8,367 nucleotides of DNA from Clostridia bacterium (GTDB lineage Bacteria; Bacillota; Clostridia; Oscillospirales; CAG-272). This document shows, in pieces, positions 6,337 through 8,367 of this stretch. Location of the stretch: NCBI GenBank assembly GCA_900754175.1, contig CAAEBS010000025.1:1-8367 (forward strand). The letters are read 5' to 3'. Position 1 is the stretch's first letter, and each line of letters begins with the position of its first letter. Made by a program: the position numbers and the translations under genes. The notes below the pieces were generated by a model. The model did no database searches. It was given only the letters and a program-made list of their open reading frames with translations, and had not been told where the DNA came from.

Positions 6337-8144
6337 AAAAACAACAGGAAAAAGTCTCCCTGCCGTTTTTCGGCGTCGGAAAGATCCTGCCGTATCTGCG
6401 CAGATACCGTGCGGTTCTTTTCCTGATGATCCTGTGCGGGCTGATGGGAAGTGCGGTGGATATTATCCTTCCGCTGTTTCAGCGATATGCCCTGAATCAT
6501 TTTGTGGGGGAGAACACGCTGGACACGCTTCCGCTTTACGTGGCGGTTTATCTTTTCTGCATACTGCTTGCGGGAGGCGCCAACTATATTGCCTTTTCCA
6601 ATGCTACCAAAGTGGAGGTCAGCATCAACCGTGATCTGCGCAATGCGGCGTTTGACCATTTGCAGACGCTGTCGTTTTCCTATTTCAACCAGAACAGCGT
6701 CGGATACATTCACTCCCGTGTGATGAGCGATACCGCACGCATCGGCTCGCTGGCATCCTGGTCGATGATGGACGCCGTATGGCATATTTCCTATCTGGTG
6801 GGCGCCGTTTGCGTGATGTTTGCTATCAATCCGAAGCTGGCGGGAATGGTTACGCTGATTCTGCCGCTGATCGGGGTTCTGTTTGCGATTTTTCAGAAAA
6901 AGCTGATTCACGTCAACCGGGAGATCCGGGAGATCAACTCAAAGATCACCGGCAATTTCAACGAGGGGATCACAGGTGCCAAAACGGTAAAGACCCTGGT
7001 TATCGAGGAGCCGATGTCAGAGCGCTTTCAAGCCGAAACGTCGGAAATGCGGAGGCGCTCGGTACATGGTGCCCGCCTGAGAGGGCTGTTTTCGGTCACG
7101 ATGAATCTTGCCACCTCTCTGGCGATTGCCATTGTGCTCTGGAAAGGCGGATACATTGCGGGGAGCGAGGTCGGCACCTTTTCCATGTTCATGTCCTATG
7201 CGCAGGGCATGATGGAGCCGGTGCGCTGGATTATTGACTGCATTTCCGACCTGATCACCACGCAGGTCAACATTGAAAGATTCACCCGCCTGATGGAGAC
7301 CGGTTCGGACGTGACCGACAGTCCCGCTGTGATTGAAAAATACGGGGACAGCTTTACGCCAAGGCGGGAAAACTGGGAGTCGATACGGGGAGATATCGAG
7401 TTCCGGGACGTGAGTTTCCGCTATCCGGACGGTGACGAATACGTTCTGGAGCATTTTGATCTGAAGATCCCGTTCGGCTCCAGCATTGCAATCGTGGGGG
7501 AGACCGGTGCGGGAAAATCCACGCTGGTCAATCTGGTCTGTCGGTTTTACGAGCCGACTTCCGGGCAGGTGCTGATCGACGGGGTGGACGCAAGGGAGCG
7601 CTCCCAGCTTTGGCTTCACAGTGCGATCGGGTATGTGTTGCAGACGCCGCACCTGTTTTCCGGGACCGTCCGGGAAAATCTTCTGTACGGCAATCCGGAC
7701 GCCACCGACGAGCAGATTTACGAGGCGCTCCGGCTGGTCAGTGCCGACGAGGTGATAGCCCGTCTGGAGCATGGGCTGGAGAGCGACGTGGGCGAGGGCG
7801 GCGATCTGCTTTCCACCGGAGAAAAGCAGTTGATTTCCTTTGCAAGAGCCATTCTTGCCGACCCGAAGATTCTGGTTCTGGATGAAGCGACCGCTTCGGT
7901 GGATACGATTACCGAGCAGAAGATTCAGAGTGCCATCGACACCATCGTGCAGGGCAGGACGTCGCTTATGATCGCTCACCGGCTCTCTACCGTGCGGAAT
8001 GCCGACTGGATCCTGGTGGTCCGGAACGGCAGAATCGTTGAGCAGGGTACGCACAACGACCTGCTGGCGCTGGGCGGCTATTACCGTGACCTGTATATGC
8101 GGCAGTATGAGGAAGAAGCAACCGACAGTGTGTTCGGAGAGTGA
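6333..8144 (+). CDS. ABC exporter half-transporter, subunit 2 (degenerate signature)
   Basis: A 603-residue partner of the preceding gene with the same architecture: membrane helices around 27-48, 66-86, 148-166, 169-187, 255-273 and 280-300, then the nucleotide-binding domain. Walker A is GETGAGKST at 389-397 with Lys395, the Q-loop glutamine is Q437, and Walker B is ILVLDEA with the normal catalytic Glu518. The switch histidine is H549. The signature is LSTGE (493-497) in place of LSGGQ. Because each ATP site pairs one subunit's Walker motifs with the other's signature, this puts both defects into one site and leaves the other site (Glu518 plus LSGGQ) fully canonical. AGGAGG at 6320-6325, inside the upstream gene, drives the start seven bases later. 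It is the last gene of the run; the inverted repeat begins three bases after its stop. Confidence 0.93.
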   Translation: MKKQQEKVSLPFFGVGKILPYLRRYRAVLFLMILCGLMGSAVDIILPLFQRYALNHFVGENTLDTLPLYVAVYLFCILLAGGANYIAFSNATKVEVSINRDLRNAAFDHLQTLSFSYFNQNSVGYIHSRVMSDTARIGSLASWSMMDAVWHISYLVGAVCVMFAINPKLAGMVTLILPLIGVLFAIFQKKLIHVNREIREINSKITGNFNEGITGAKTVKTLVIEEPMSERFQAETSEMRRRSVHGARLRGLFSVTMNLATSLAIAIVLWKGGYIAGSEVGTFSMFMSYAQGMMEPVRWIIDCISDLITTQVNIERFTRLMETGSDVTDSPAVIEKYGDSFTPRRENWESIRGDIEFRDVSFRYPDGDEYVLEHFDLKIPFGSSIAIVGETGAGKSTLVNLVCRFYEPTSGQVLIDGVDARERSQLWLHSAIGYVLQTPHLFSGTVRENLLYGNPDATDEQIYEALRLVSADEVIARLEHGLESDVGEGGDLLSTGEKQLISFARAILADPKILVLDEATASVDTITEQKIQSAIDTIVQGRTSLMIAHRLSTVRNADWILVVRNGRIVEQGTHNDLLALGGYYRDLYMRQYEEEATDSVFGE

Positions 8145-8146
8145 GA

Positions 8147-8350
8147 TGGGGGAGAACGGGGGAACTTTTCTGGAGAAAAGTTTCCCCCGGACCCCTTTCA
8201 AAAGACTTTGGGGCAAGGGGCAGGTTTATAGCTGACCCGGGGTTTTACCGTTTCGGGGGTGTGGTGCAGGGGTTGGTTCGCTCGCCCTTAGTAGATCCCG
8301 ACCTGCGGTCGCCCTCCGGGTTCGACTTCGGGCTTCGCCCTCCGCTCAGG
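8147..8350 (-). repeat. Structured intergenic repeat, right copy (inverted)
   Basis: The reverse complement of this stretch matches positions 1-204. It begins three bases after the exporter stop codon. Its hairpins correspond to those of the left copy: a long stem at 8158-8188, GACC/GGTC at 8300-8310 and GGGC/GCCC at 8330-8340. The GGGC stem has a three-base loop here and a four-base loop on the left. The GACC stem differs only in its loop. Positions 8351-8367 continue beyond the matched part and may still belong to the repeat, since the left copy is cut by the window. No convincing gene is seen between 8145 and 8367. Confidence 0.85.
8158..8188. other. Long hairpin after the exporter operon, inside the right repeat
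   Basis: GGGGGAACTTTTCT and AGAAAAGTTTCCCCC pair around a GG turn, with one extra T on the 3' side, 13 bases after the exporter stop. It probably ends or protects the operon mRNA, but no T-run follows, so a standard intrinsic terminator is not supported. It is the counterpart of 164-195. Confidence 0.65.
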
Positions 8351-8367
8351 ATGACACAGTGGGGAAA

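Noticed and set aside
1..8367. Composite transposon or genomic island bounded by the inverted repeats
   Set aside because: No transposase, integrase or recombinase is encoded, target-site duplications cannot be seen, and the cargo is mostly housekeeping. The repeats are better read as independent dispersed elements.

Overview
The window looks like a chromosomal stretch of an anaerobic, moderately GC-rich Clostridia-type bacterium, probably a gut Oscillospiraceae-like lineage. The clues are a classic clostridial 2[4Fe-4S] ferredoxin, strong AGGAGG-type ribosome binding sites, Firmicutes-style promoters and a typical heterodimeric ABC exporter. The taxonomic placement is inference; no rRNA or other marker is present.

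Layout: (a) positions 1-204 hold one copy of a structured intergenic repeat, running off the left edge. (b) A textbook TTGACA-17-TATAAT promoter drives a cytoplasmic serine beta-lactamase/esterase-family protein (292-1425). (c) An AT-rich spacer with its own extended -10 promoter leads into a 56-residue ferredoxin (1534-1704). Three consecutive hairpins follow, the last terminator-like. (d) From 1860 to 8144 five genes lie head to tail: a TrmN6-like tRNA adenine methyltransferase, a TtcA-like tRNA thiolation enzyme, a 322-residue protein I do not recognise, and two ABC exporter half-transporters. Two of the four junctions are 4-base ATGA overlaps and the others are gaps of 25 and 46 bases, so this is probably one operon. 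(e) Positions 8147-8350 hold a second copy of the repeat in inverted orientation.

How the genes work together: the two ABC subunits almost certainly form one exporter with one normal and one degenerate ATP site. The Walker B glutamate is Asp in the first subunit and the signature motif is LSTGE in the second, and these two changes fall in the same composite site. The two tRNA-modification genes are a plausible pair (A37 methylation and C32 thiolation), and TtcA needs an Fe-S cluster. The ferredoxin has its own promoter and terminator, so a link to TtcA is only speculative. The role of the unknown middle protein is open.

The window is mostly ordinary housekeeping and transport genes. I see no CRISPR array, phage, toxin-antitoxin or defence genes, transposase, tRNA or rRNA. 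The least explained items are the inverted pair of structured repeats at the two ends and the unknown protein at 3471-4439.
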